Source of the DNA: Hericium rajendrae
Taxonomy: Eukaryota; Basidiomycota; Agaricomycetes; Russulales; Hericiaceae
Assembly (NCBI GenBank): GCA_033439255.1
Contig: CM065882.1
Span: forward strand, 992,001-1,056,000
Length of the DNA stretch: 64,000 bases
Direction of reading: 5' to 3'
Position 1 is the first letter of the stretch, and the number at the start of each line of letters is the position of its first letter. The translations under genes and the position numbers were made by a program. Of the stretch, positions 28,297-39,828 are shown piece after piece. The notes under the pieces are model-generated. The model saw only the letters and a program-made list of their open reading frames with translations, had not been told where the DNA came from and did not search any database.

Positions 28297-30720
28297 TCAT
28301 CTAGTGCAATATGCTCCGCGTAGAATCTTGCTAAGATGGCCACCGAATAGTAATTTATCTCCGGAATGCTTCGCTCCGGCTGCTTTCTTGCCCTTGGGCT
28401 CCAGCTCATTTTCCCGGGCAGCACCCTTCGCCACTTTCACCGCCTTCGCCACTTTCGCCACTTTCGCCCCCTTCGCCGCCTTCTCTGTGTTCACTTTCTT
28501 GGCACGTTTGGACGCCGGAGGCTGGTCCTCACTATCGTCCGCCTTTCGCTTCCTGAAGTTTAAAGAAAAAGAAGAATAAGAACATGAATCTCAAATGTGA
28601 AGGAGATGTAGCTGACCTGAGTCGTGAAGCAGGAACATCCGTCGCTGGTTTGACATTCGTAGACTTACTATCAGCAGCCGGTCGCTTCCTAAAGTTGAAG
28701 TGAATATGAAAATGAAGATATCAAATGTCAAGGAGACCCGACTTACCTGAGTCGCGAAGAAGGTGGAGCATCCGTGATTGGTTCGATATGCGCAGAATGT
28801 GCTTGGATGCGCCCGACCGCCGCCGTTCGCTGCTTGCGTTTGGCACAATTCTTGTTCCGGGTCGGCGTCCAGAACTGCGTGATGATCCTGTGCCCTCGAT
28901 AGCGTCGTTCTGAGATGAGCGCAGCTGCTTGATCAGTCGCGACGGAATATCTGCTTGTGCGGAAGCATCATCGTCATCGCGTTCGATCGAGGCCTCGTCT
29001 TGCACGTCCTGATCCTCCTCGTCATCGTAATTCTCCTCAACCTTCTTGTCGCCTTCGCCCCCATCCTCGTCCTTATCTTCGTCCTTCTCGATCTCGTCCT
29101 CGTCCTCGTCCTTCTCAATCTCCCCCTCGTCCTTCTCGACTTCCTCCTCATGGCTAACATGCGGTTCTTCATCTTCGTCGTCTTCCTCTTCGTTCGCACC
29201 GCGTCCGGGGCCATCGGTAATCACGTTACTCCCTGATCCTACAGCAGCATCATCATCATCATCTGAGATGTCCACGATGCGACGAGGCGTGCATCGAAGC
29301 CTACGTGATGGAGAAGGTTGCGCATCTGATTCGTCATCGGAACCTTGTGACAGCTCTGTCGGATGGCGAGGAAAAGGGAGACGCGAACGGCTGGTGGCAG
29401 CAGATGCTTGCGATTTTCGCGAGACAGACTGGATAGCCTTTGCCTTTCCCTTGCTCTGCCTCGGAGTCACGAACATCTGTGCTTGAGAACGAACAGGAGT
29501 GCTGAAAGTGGGCTGGGAGTGCAAAGGAGACGCAGAAGCATCCTTTCTGGGAGAAACGGTTTGTGATCGTGCCCTAGAGGCTGCAGGCGAAGGGAAGATA
29601 TCCTCCAAGTGAGATTTGAACGTCTCGGAGAGGAAAACCTCGGGAGATTGAAGCGCGTCGACAAGAGGTGCTAGGACGGATCCATCAGGTCCGAAGGCAT
29701 CGCTATCAGAACCAGATCAGCGCAAAGACGGGTGTGGCATAACAGAATACATACACAGTCATTTGCAATATCCCCTGGTCATTTCGAAACCCCACAACAG
29801 AGCACATCACCACTTTACATTTCTCGCTCCAGCCTCGACCGTGATGTCGAATGGTATAATTCAAGTTTCGTAGTTGTCTAGATAGGAGAGTAATTAGATG
29901 CACGAAAGCATAAATGATTGTGGCAGCTTACTCGCTACGTTCGAGCTCTAACTTCGACGTGCCTTCGATCTCCGCCGCAACAATCTGGGCTGCCTTCTTC
30001 TCCTCCTTCTTTTCGTGAAATTCCGCCTTCGCAGTCGCGGCACGGCCGTTCCAAAGGCGTATAGTCTCCGGGTCCTTCAGCATCTCAGTGAGCTCCTCAT
30101 TAATACGGGTCTGGATACTCTTGCCATCCTTGGGACCTTCTCGACGAATCGCCGCCAAACGTTCTTGAACCTTTGGGTCTTTCTGCATGAGGTCTCGCGC
30201 GCTGGGAGCGCGATTATTGCCAAGGTCGGCCACCTTGAGTGCGAGGGGCTTTGGCTTGGAAGCTCTGGATGAACTCCCGCCCTTCCCTTCCACAATGTTC
30301 TTGGTGTGGTTGGCGAGCCATTTGCGAAGACGCTGAAAAACATGTGAGCGTAGAGTCAAAACACAACGAACCAATACGTACGGAATCAAGATGTTCCATC
30401 CTTTGCTCCAGCTCTTCTTCACTCTCCAAGGATGTGTCCTTTTTGGTCCTCCGGGTGGCGGGAAACTCGGAGCGGAAGTCTGCGATCAAGTCATTTCTCC
30501 ACTTTGTGAGGGTGCCACCTTGTTTGGCGGTCGCATAGCCCTCAGCAACTCGTTCGTGAAGCCAAGTATATTCCTCGTTCGTCGTCCAACGCTCGTTCGG
30601 CATAGCTTGAGAAGCAGTGGCAGGAGCAGAGACTCGTTGGACGGAAGGGCGGGCGGACGGAAGGTAAGACTCACTGCGACACGGGAAGGCTTTTAAGTCT
30701 GGCAATTGTGGTCGTGGCAC
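28297..30720 (-). CDS. Acidic/basic multi-exon protein of the KDZ cassette, unknown function
   Basis: Begins MPRPQLPDLKAF at 30720. A tryptophan-containing N-terminal domain (RWTTNEEYTWLHERV...KWRNDLIADFRSEFP) looks like a SANT/MADF-type helical fold, but I cannot name the family. Then come a Lys/Glu-rich helical exon, an SPRKDAS/TPRQSKGK linker, a very acidic tract (29240-28990), and short exons encoding a basic tail rich in KVAK repeats. Two adjacent small exons look duplicated (DAPPSSRLR-KRPAADS and DVPASRLR-KRKADDSE). Introns are canonical GT-AG of about 50-60 nt. The acidic and basic tracts suggest a nuclear, chromatin-associated protein; this is inference. Confidence 0.7.
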
Positions 30721-30767
30721 CAGGTGTTAAAGCTGCAAAGCGTAGTCACATACTTGGAGGTATCGAG

Positions 30768-30860
30768 ACGGATCCAAGTCGGTCAAAGCTAAGGTCCACA
30801 TCGTCGCGTTGCGACGGATCCACGTCGGTCAAAGCTAAGGTCCATATCGTCGCAGTGGCG
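30768..30860. repeat. 45-bp direct repeat, two copies
   Basis: GACGGATCCAAGTCGGTC at 30768 and GACGGATCCACGTCGGTC at 30813 start two near-identical units that continue through AAAGCTAAGGTCCA. They lie just upstream of the acidic gene's start (30720) in the spacer shared with the small gene at 31608, where promoter elements would be expected. Confidence 0.8.
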
Positions 30861-30890
30861 GGAGTGAGACAAACAATGCAGGCCACAGCA

Positions 30891-31091
30891 TCCTAACGAT
30901 GCACCGTTCAATGCACTACGCGTGGAGTCGATTGGTGCAGCGTCGCTGCGTAAAGAGCGGGTCAGACATGCTGACGAGATAGTGTGGTAGGGGAAGATGG
31001 ATAAGTATGGCATGGGTACGCCGATTTTGAGACCCTAACGACGCACCGCCCGATGCACTACGCGTGGAGTCGATTGGTGCGACGCCGCGGC
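30891..31091. repeat. About 60-bp direct repeat, two copies 141 bp apart
   Basis: Units at 30891-30950 and 31032-31091 share CCTAACGA.GCACCG and the invariant core ATGCACTACGCGTGGAGTCG. They differ by scattered substitutions, mostly C/T and G/A. The high CpG content is retained. Confidence 0.8.
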
Positions 31092-31164
31092 CATGAGCAA
31101 TCCTATAAAGAAAAAAAAAACACGGGGCCGGCAGGCATATAGACAGCAAAAGAAATTAAACCAT

Positions 31165-31608
31165 TCAAGGTAAACTCATCTGTACCCGCCCTCGCAACCA
31201 CGCATGCTCGTCGAAGTAGACTTCCTGTTGACACAGCAGCCGGCTGTGTTCTTGTCGTGCCGGTGATGCCGAAGGTGTGGAAAGTGTGCGCGTCGATGTC
31301 GCACGAGCTTTCGACGGGAGCGGAAGATAATGATGTAGGCTGGATTGTTGGATGAGCTTCTCTACTGCGAAAGACATAGAAATCTTACCTACTGTCCTTC
31401 CCGACCGTACTCCTCGTTGTCCACCGCAGGTGCTGTGACGCTCGCGCTTCACTTTCCTTGCCTGCGAGAAACGGCCCGGCCGACCCGAATTTCCAGCGAT
31501 TTGGGCTGGATGAGTGTCCTTGACTGGTAAATCGTTGCTACGTGACTTGAGAGATTCAGAAGGGTTGAGAGCACTTACCATGTTATGACGCGTCGTTTGT
31601 CCAGCCAT
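31165..31608 (-). CDS. Small basic spliced protein of the KDZ cassette, unknown
   Basis: Starts MAGQTTRHNM at 31608. Canonical introns at about 31578-31525 (GTAAGTGCTC...TTTACCAG) and 31397-31374 (GTAAGATTTC...TTTCGCAG; at 24 nt it may be too short to be real). Without splicing the frame is also open for 147 codons. The product is rich in Arg, Ser and Lys and has no recognised domain. It is divergent from the gene at 32375, and the 5' interval between them holds paired hairpins. Confidence 0.5.
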   Translation of the reverse strand: MAGQTTRHNMVSALNPSESLKSRSNDLPVKDTHPAQIAGNSGRPGRFSQARKVKRERHSTCGGQRGVRSGRTVGKISMSFAVEKLIQQSSLHHYLPLPSKARATSTRTLSTPSASPARQEHSRLLCQQEVYFDEHAWLRGRVQMSLP

Positions 31609-32374
31609 CCTCGATGACCGGGACTATTGATTTGGGCGTGGACTGGTGATCGTCTTTGAGGACAACATGGGGTAATCGGAGATGGAGAGAAAGATCATAG
31701 AAAAACAGGAGACAAGGGAAGTACTAGGAAGGTGAGTACTTGAGTACTAGTGCGTCGAACATTGAACCGTAAGCGCTGAGCGCCTCCGCGGCGCATTATG
31801 TCATCATCGAGCCGCTCAAGCAGTCGCCGCCGCCTTCGTGTTCGTACTCGTACTCTCTCCTCGATTCTCCTCCGCCTTCACCTCCCCTGTTTTCCTCACT
31901 GTGCTATTGCCTCTAGCTCCGTTAGGCTCTATACCATTTCGCTCGACTAGTTCTTTCAAATTGGTGAGTAATTCTGTATATCTTGGAGATCCACTGATTG
32001 TAGGCTTTAGGTCTCGCCGTTAGTCTGTACCCCCTCTCCATTCCACGTCGCCTCCTATCAGGTATCGTGTGCAGGGAACGAGCTTCACACGCTGTGCGCT
32101 CAGACCCTGCATACACCACCTTCAATTCCTCAGACTCCCTCTCGCCTTCTATCAGGCTTAAAACATAAGGAACGAGCTTCACGCGTAGTGCGCTCAGACC
32201 TTATCTCCACGGACACTCGCCTCTCCGCACCTCTACCAAGTCTCTACTGTAGGTTACGACCCAGATACACGAGGTAAACATATATGCTTAGATATACGGT
32301 CATATCACTCATCAAGTTATTGACATGTCAGAATACCATCATGGCTAGTGCCCCACGCCCTTTCGATATGCCGT
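31609..32374. promoter_or_regulatory. Divergent intergenic region of the KDZ cassette
   Basis: A 766-bp spacer between two genes transcribed away from each other. It contains a pyrimidine-rich tract (31800-31920), CpG-rich DNA and the hairpin pair at 32070-32204. It must hold both promoters. No clear TATA box. Confidence 0.45.
32070..32204. other. Two structured hairpins with covarying basal stems
   Basis: Unit 1 spans 32070-32111 and unit 2 spans 32165-32204. Each has a basal stem around a 28-nt inner part that is identical except for a 5-nt loop. Basal stems: TGCAGGG/CCCTGCA in unit 1 and ATAAGG/CCTTAT in unit 2. Inner stems GAGC/GCTC and CAC/GTG are unchanged; the loops are ACGCT and GCGTA. 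The basal stem bases differ but pairing is kept, which points to selection on structure. Could be a protein-binding DNA cruciform, a transcribed RNA element or a foldback relic. Confidence 0.6.
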
Positions 32375-34327
32375 ATGCGTGCTGGGCTCTTGGATGGGGA
32401 GGAGGAGATGGTCGTAGCAGCACACACGACCTACATTCCTCAATTGCCAGATGATGAAAAGGCTCTGGTTCGCAGCGATGGCTTGTGGGGACCACATGAC
32501 TGGGTCCGCTTTCCACAGCCCTTCGATTATCAGTATCCATACCTGGCTTGGATACGTTTACCTACTAGAGAGTACTCATCCTCCATCCTGTATCGTTTGC
32601 CTACACGGTCCGATGTGTCTTCGCATCCAGTTTATCACCCGCGCCTTGTGTTGTCCTCTGAGTGGATCGAAGATTTCCACAAAGAGCGGGACATCCTTCT
32701 AGGCGAGGCTCAACAGTGTCTTTCTCAGATCATCAACTTCCCTCCATTTCGACATGTCTGTTTCCCATCCACCGCACCTCGCCGTATTGCATCGGCCTTA
32801 ATTCGACTCAAGGATACTCCGTGCTTCTGGCGAGACATCGTCGAGGGTGTTCGAGCAGTTCAGCGTCACCTGCTCGAACTTCAAGCGTTCTGCGACTGGT
32901 TTAGGTCCAGTGCTTTAGAACAGCATATAGTAATGCCCAGGCTTACTCGTGGCAGCATTACCACGGACCCTCGTGTGTACCAGATGCTCGAATCCAATCA
33001 TATCACCGCATTCCTTCGCCTTCCTGTCTCCCACTACCACCCGCTCCGATCCGGCGATCAAAAGGGCCTCCTGCGCTTGGTAGACTGGTGCAACTTTGTC
33101 GGTGCCGACTTCAAGGAATGGCGGGATCAGGGAGTACTAGCGGGATCAGTCGAAGATCACACGAAAGACCTCTGGTATTATCCGCCCTCCCCAGCCAACG
33201 ATCCCCTATTCGAGAGAGCGGCGCGAGGTTATGCCCGGCGTCGTGATAGTAAACATCTTACGCAGAGAGCTTTGGGAATGCAAATGCGCCGAGATCAAGA
33301 TTGTAAGTAGTGCTCTGCTTCATATACACATCTTTCTTACGAAGAGATACTAGTCGCCCATGAACGCAACGTTATCAATGCGTCACGGCCCAAACACACT
33401 CAAAATAGCCGACGTGTTCAAAACTCAGTCGCTCCTCCGGATTGGGTGCCGAACATCATTGAGACTTGGCATCAATGCGTTGCGAACACTGTCCCTATCT
33501 TCACGGACCAGAACCTGACCCGCGGCTGGCCGTACCATCTACCGCCAATCCATCTATTTTGGGGTCCAGCAGAAGAGAAGGCACGCGAAACTTTCTTCTA
33601 CCATTGGTTCTGTTTGGCACGGGTGTGGGATTTTTGACATGTCATCTACCGCAATCTCGCCTTTTCGCCGTCCGAATGGCGATCGTTTTTAGGTGACGCT
33701 CACTGGAAGCGTCAATGGCCTAAAGACCGGCAATACCAGCCAGACAATTTCTGGGCCTATGGCTCCGACTCTTTCTTTGGCTCTCTGTCTTCGAACATCA
33801 CAACTATGAATATCATTAATCGTTGACTTTCTTGTGGCTGCAAAGCCAGTCCTAATGTATCTTACGACCCCGCCAACCACGCAATCATCCTCTACAAGCT
33901 CAACATGGCACATATCTTTTGGGAATTTGAACATCACGACGAGCTTCAAATCTCAGCGGAAGATTGGGACGAGGATCGGCGTAGCGGGCGGGCAGAGCAA
34001 CGGAGAAAGGTTTGGCCACATGGCCCGAACTACGGCGACATTGAGATCGAATATGAGTATGGTTGTCAAAAACAGGACTGGCGCGATAGGATGCTGTGGT
34101 TTGAAGACCTTAGAAAGATCATGTCGTCATGGAAAGGTTTTCCTGCCATTCTGAATTTCTCTCTTATCTGTTTGAACCGAGACGACTATATGGATCGTGA
34201 GTTGAAGTTGATTACGTTCTACCAGGACTCTTTCGTTTCTGTACATGGTCTTCTCCTCTCCCTTCCCATGCAGAGAGTGGTTGAACGTCCCCCGACATGT
34301 ATGCATAATGCTCTGTATACTTTTTAG
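32375..34327 (+). CDS. Unknown cassette protein, probably carrying a premature stop
   Basis: A long first exon (MRAGLLDGEEEMVVAAH... to 33305) is followed by an intron (about 33303-33354) and a second exon. This encodes IETWHQCVANTVPIFTDQ...FYHWFCLARVWDF and then hits an in-frame TGA at 33635-33637. The same frame reopens at once as HVIYRNLAFSPSEWRSFLG...DNFWAYGSDSFFG, so the stop appears to be a point mutation in a gene that otherwise reads well. A last open block (PNVSYDPANHAIILYKLNM...) runs to about 34327. Aromatic-rich, no recognised domain. The GTG-initiated extension to 32348 was rejected in favour of ATG at 32375. It lies upstream of the KDZ transposase on the same strand. Confidence 0.55.
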
Positions 34328-34659
34328 ATCGGCTTGTTTGCATTGTTCTCTTTCTTTGCTCTTCGATTACTCGGAAACAAAGCGCGTTCATTGTTATTAA
34401 TATCCGAGCGCACGTTTCTCTTTCTCTCGCATTGACAAAGAACTCTACAGGTAATGACAAAACACGTAACGAGGCCCGGCCACAATAGCAGGCTACTTGG
34501 CCACTCGGCCCTGCGATTGGCAATCGCAGTGACGCAAATTGTTTTAGTTGGTTGACGTGTTCACCACACTCTTTAGTCCGAGTTCTCCCTCCTGGCAGCT
34601 CGCTAACGCCTCTCCTTCGTGCTTTTCTTACAGGTCGATTCGCGCATACCTGCTTCACC

Positions 34660-37600
34660 ATGGGCAAGAAGCGAAAAGCTGCAGAGCCACTGCCAACGCC
34701 TATTGCTCTGTCGACCGGAATCTTAGTAGGTGGAGTCGGTGCAAACGGATCAGCCAGAAAGAGTCACTTTCACGAGGAGCCGAGCCCTAGGAAGAAACGT
34801 GTTCTAGAAGTGTTACCGTCCTTGGCTAATGAACAAGACCAAGACAGCTCTATGGGGATGGTGAAGGACGACTTTATTCCAACGCCGGGGGAGAAGTCTG
34901 CAAGTGGCACGGTGCGTATCATGCTCTGTCTTTCTGGCAACTCGCGCTAACCATTAAACAGAAATCTATGAGTGAGGCGACAGACGAATTCCTCAATAAC
35001 TGGGCCCAAAAGTACCTAGACATTCTTCACAGTCGATATCACCATGCCGACGCGGGGAAGACATGCTCCCAATGCCTAGGCGAAGACGCGCTCTATCGAT
35101 GCACGGAGTGTTTTCACGCACATATGTTCTGCTCGAAATGCATTGTTGAAGCCCATCGCCAAGACCCTTTCCACGTTATCGAGCGTTGGTCGGGTTCGTT
35201 CTTCGAGAAGGCTACCCTCAGTAGCCTCGACTTGGTGATCTACCTGGGTCACAATGGTCTTCGATGTAGCTCTTCTAGACGAGCTCTGGTGGAGATCATC
35301 TGTGTTCATACTACTGGCATCCAGAACTGCAAGCTCGAATTCTGTGGGTGCAACCATCTGGACACGTATGAGCCTCTCGAGCGGCCCTGTCAACTTCTAC
35401 GGGCTGGCCTTTGGCCCGCTTCCTTCAAACATCCTCGCACTGTCTTTACGCTCCATCTCCTTCGTCATTTCCACCATCTCTCTGTACGGGCAAAAGTCAC
35501 TGCGTACGACTTCTCTGCTGTTTTGCAGCGCCTGATGAACAATCCCTTCCAAGGGGATGTTCCGGTATGCTGCCTTGCCATTTACTGCGTGCATTACTAA
35601 CACTGTAACAGGACCGTTATAGGCAACTTTTATGCGCTTCTCGGTATTTTGATTTCCTTCAAACGTTGAAATGGCATGGTCACAACGCGACTGAGCCGCT
35701 TGAACCCGGCTGTCTAGTGCCGATGTGTCCAAGTTGCCCACTGATAGGCATCAATATGGACCCGGATTGGGAGAAAGCTCCCGCAGATTCCATGTAAGTT
35801 CTCATCGTCTGTAGAGCAATCTCGATAACCTACAACACTTCCAGGTATCTACATGCGCTTCGTTATGCAAAGGACGGTAACTTCTCAAGCAGCCTGCATG
35901 ATAAGCCCATGGACCACAATGACCGTCCTTTAACACATGGTGCCGCCTTTTTTGCCAATGAAACTGATTATCAAAAGTGGCTCGAGCAGTGCCCCCAGAA
36001 TGCGAAGGCTGAGGTACGTCATGATGTCATTGTTTCCGGGAATAGTCGTTAACCTGACGGGAGCCAGACGTCAACGTGTAGTTCCTTCAAAGCCTTGACC
36101 AATCAGTATTCGGGCAAGATCGTATCAGGAATCTTGGCGCTTGCATGTGCACGATCTGGTATGATCATGGCAAATGGGGTGGTTGATCTCCCGAAAGGCG
36201 AGCGGTGAGTGTCATTCTTGACGCGTGCAAGCAGAGTAGCTTACTATCTGGAACATAAGGTACTGCAGCGTAGATTTTGCGAAAGTCTCCGCAACGTGCC
36301 GATTTGTTTTACTCCTCCTTTGGTATGAATACTACGACATTGTGTGTCAGTACATGATCAACTTCGACAAACGCATGATGGATTTCCCTGGTGCTCCAGT
36401 ATTTCCGAAGACTCATCATCTGATTGGTTCGTATCATCTACCGGGTCACATTAAACCCGAATGCAAGACAAAACACAATGGTCACTTCGTCCCCGGGACG
36501 GGCCATACAGATGGCGAGGACCTGGAACGCCTTTGGTCGGTCCAGAATTCGATTGCGAGAAGCACGCGGGAGATGGGAGCTGGGCATCGACACGATTCGT
36601 TGAACGGGCATATGTCTGACTATAATATGCAGAAAGTATTCAAAGAAGGCAAGTTCTGACGACACTTTCATTCCACGCAAGGCATTGCTAACTGCTGTTT
36701 TACCCTCTCAGCATCCCTACTTGCAAAACGTTTCAAGCGAGTGCATGCAAGGCTTGATACAGACCAAGCAAAGCTAGAGGACATGGAAATTTCACTGACG
36801 GAACGTGACGCCCGCTGCAAGACTGGCATGAGCAGGAGCAAGACTGGTTGCAAAAAGTCAACGATCCATATTGGAAGCGAGAAGATATCACGAACCCGTA
36901 CGAGCCCGCGGAGGACAAAGGTACTGTCCGTACTGCTTAGCCATGAAGAAAAGTACTCATATCTCCTAGCGCCAACACAAAAGCAAGCCTTGGCAGAGCT
37001 CAACAGGGAGAACGAGCGACATCGCGCCGCGAATGGAATTACCGTTGAGCCCAGTCACCGTTTAGGGCGGATGGTGAAGTTTGCAATGGATATCGAACAG
37101 AAGCAGTGAGTGCGTGCTACATTGTATATTGCCATCTAAAATTGTAACTCCACTCAACAGACGAAGGATTCATACGCAACTTCAAGAGTACGAAGCGAAG
37201 AAATCAGACGCGATCTATAACGAGCTCGAACTTCTACGCCAACGATTAGCTGAAGACGTAGAAGAGTGGGAGGCTCTATATACGGACTCTCTAGGTCTCA
37301 TTGTCGAGGAGCTGGAAACACTTCGAAGTTTTGCTTCCATCGCGTGGCCTCCAATGCCATCGGTACAGCGCTGTAACCCCGAGGACGTCTCCCTACCAGT
37401 TCCGTCACAGCATCCCCCACCCGTTCGTCACTGCGCACAATTTGCTAAGGCGATAAGGACAGAGCTGCTACTCCGTGAAGGTCATGCAAATGATCTTATT
37501 CGAGATATAAAGAAAAGTTCCGCTATGTGCGGTTTTCTCTGACGATCAACTAAAGACACTACAGGCCAAAACAGCAAGACTCGCAATGGTCAAATTTTAT

Positions 37601-38246
37601 CTACCGCCTCATCCAGACTTGAAGCTCTTCGACAAGAATATGAACGTACTCGATTAATACTAGTCGTCCTCGGCTCTGACAGTCACAACTATAAGCCACT
37701 TCGCCCAGAGGACTGCTACGCGCCGACCGTGTATCATGGCGCTCGTGCGAAGAGCAGGAAAAAGGGAAAGGACCAAGCGAGTGAAGGATCATGGATTTGG
37801 CAAATGGGCTCCTATCGTAGTTCCTCAACAGATGCAGCTGCTGACGAGTGGCTGATAGAATGTGAGTGGCAATTGGACGTCGTGTTGAATTGATACTAAC
37901 ATAAGCTTTTGGAAGATGAAAGAGTCAATTGGTTCAGACAACGCGCTGCAGTCGCGCGATCAAAAGAACAGAAGAATCTGCTTGAAGTGGAGATGCGTCG
38001 AACACAGCGGACGTTCCGTAGTTGGTACCGCCAGTGGAAAGCGAAAGCAGACGTTCTGCTTACCAGTAGTGACCCGGTCGATAAGGGGCAAGGAAGTTAT
38101 GCCGCAAAGTACGTCTGTTTAAGGTCGCAATATCCTGATACTAACAGAATCTTGACAGGCAAGCGAACATGTGGAGGGGTCTATTCCATGAGGCGCGATT
38201 GCTCTTTCCAGAGGAGCAAAGACGATCCTTGGATGGTGACGATTAA
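34660..38246 (+). CDS. KDZ transposase with CxC2-like cysteine cluster
   Basis: Near-intact Kyakuja-Dileera-Zisupton superfamily transposase. N-terminus: basic nuclear-targeting-like MGKKRKA and RKKRV. Then a cysteine cluster CSQCLGEDALYRCTECF...CSKCIVEAHRQDPFH near 35070-35180 (CxC2-like, typical of fungal KDZ). The catalytic core follows: YCSVDFAKVSA near 36270, YDIVCQYMINFDKRM near 36340, HLIGSYHLPGH near 36440 and GTGHTDGEDLERLWS near 36500, carrying the acidic residues expected for a DDE nuclease. The C-terminus is coiled-coil-rich and ends DERVNWFRQRA...LDGDD-stop. About ten exons. It should catalyse excision and integration of the surrounding element. Between 37530 and 37570 the frame joins poorly, so one exon boundary is uncertain. 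Confidence 0.88.
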
Positions 38247-39145
38247 CAGTTCTATGTAACAATTTTTGTAGTGCTGCGAAACAGGGAGGCTCGGATTGCT
38301 GAAACGCCAGGCTCTAGGCAGCGTGTTGTTGTGACACAAGCACCTTTCTCGTGTGAATGTCCAGTGCATCCTCAGGGCAAGCATGTGCATGCGGACCGTT
38401 CAAAGGATGTGCAGAGGTCGAGGCGATGGGGCGGCAAGTTGCGGGGATGAGGTCGGCCGCGGGCGCAGCGGAGGTGAAGGTGGTGACAGGCTCGGCTGAG
38501 GTTTAGCGGAAGATGCAGCAGACACGGCTGGGGATGAGCGGAGGGCAGCAGAGGACATGGGCAAGGATGGCGGGTAGATTCTGGCGAGTGCAGAAACGGA
38601 TCAGCAGAGGGCGGGGACTAGCACAGTCAACGGCCACGCAGGTGCGAATATTGGGAAGAGGATGAAGACGGTGAAGACGGCGAGGACGGCAAAGACGGGA
38701 TCGAAGACGGCACGTACCCAATGCACTTGGTCTAGATCTGGGCGAAATCTTTTCAGGTGCACCTCCCGCCGTCGTAGTACACGCGCTGGTTGGGCAATGC
38801 GAAGAAGGTGCAGGTATGGGTACATGTTGGGTGTCTCCGCAGAGCACGAGGCGGAGAGTCCTGCGCCCATGCGTGCACCCCGTGTCGCTGTTTGCGATGA
38901 GTTTGGGGGAGGGGCAGGTGCATGTAGCTAAGTGTCACGTCTTGTGAAGTCTCGCGTCTTGTTAATTATCGCGCCTCGTCGCGTCTCGCGTCTAACGTCT
39001 CGTAAAGTCCCGCGTCTCGTTCAGTCTCGCGTCTCGTTCAGTCTCGTTACTGAACGTGTCTTGTTTATTGCCGCGTCTTTCCTCATTACTTCTTGTCTCT
39101 CTCCATTCTGCTGCTGCATCGCTGCAGTATCCGTGCTTGAACATC
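38247..39145. other. GC-rich spacer downstream of the KDZ transposase
   Basis: No supported gene. There are open frames on both strands (for example 38503-38870) but they lack codon or domain evidence and reflect high GC. A GAAGACGG-like 9-12 bp imperfect repeat lies at 38660-38710. The last part is the leader of the gene at 39146. Confidence 0.5.
38938..39060. repeat. GTCTCGCGTCTCGTTCA minisatellite
   Basis: An array of diverged units based on GTCTCG and CGCGTCT, with two adjacent near-perfect units (CAGTCTCGCGTCTCGTT at about 39021-39050). It lies 90 bp upstream of the next gene's start and may be part of its promoter. Confidence 0.75.
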
Positions 39146-39728
39146 ATGCCCGGCTTTAAAACCAATCTCAAAGCTGGAGTCGCATCCTTAACAGCTCTGA
39201 TGCGCAGTTTCATGCAATGCGGTGTCAACAGCAACGAGGATGAGTACGTCCAACAAGTCTTACAGGACGGTGAAGATGGGATTGATGGAATGACGATGCC
39301 CATGATTGTGTGAGTGTTCCAGTATTCGTGTTCCATTAGCATCTAACATAATTTTATTTAGCATCACACCGCCGGATGCCGACCCAGCATTGTGCATTGA
39401 ACAGGCCATGGCACGAGCGAATAGGCCACCCTCGCGTATTCCAATCCCAAAGGGTGGATTGACGTCCGGGAAGAAGGCACAACGTCTCTTGGAGGAGATA
39501 TATCATGGTGCAGAGGGCGCATTAGCTGAAGCAACAATGCTTGCACAGGAGGGCTTGGAAGAGGCCGTCGTCAACATGTCGGAAGTGCTGGTGGCCATCC
39601 AACAGGATGAAGAAGCATTTCAGCAGTCCATCATCGCGAATGCGATCGAAATTGTGATGGAGTCTATGCGCGATCGTCCAGAGGCTTTGGAGGAGGACGA
39701 GGGCGAGGGGGAGCTGGTTGGGGAATGA
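39146..39728 (+). CDS. Small acidic helical protein of the KDZ cassette, unknown
   Basis: Two exons: MPGFKTNLKAGVASLTALMRS...MTMPMIV, an intron at 39310-39360, then ITPPDADPALCIEQAM... ending EGELVGE-stop. About 177 residues. The C-terminal half is predicted helical and strongly acidic (EEDEGEGE). No recognised family. It is the last plus-strand gene before the TAGTC motif block at 39830, so it is probably the outermost gene on the right side of the element. Confidence 0.6.
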
Positions 39729-39828
39729 AGCGGTTGAGATAAGATCGTGAATTTTCTTGCTGTTATCTTGCTGTAACGTACCTAGCCTCGCATTTGTCTC
39801 TGACATTTTGGGAATAGCCATCGTATAT

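Noticed and set aside
28933-29236. Arg/Thr-rich and Val/Leu-rich frames on both strands across the acidic tract
   Set aside because: Shadows of the GAG/GAC-rich coding region of the minus-strand acidic protein.
32341-32374. ATG at 32341 as the start of the cassette gene
   Set aside because: Its frame ends after 37 codons; the long frame needs the ATG at 32375 unless an unseen intron exists.
38503-38931. Open frames on both strands in the GC-rich spacer
   Set aside because: High GC reduces stop codons; no domain, no splice signals, and a hexamer-like repeat underlies part of it.
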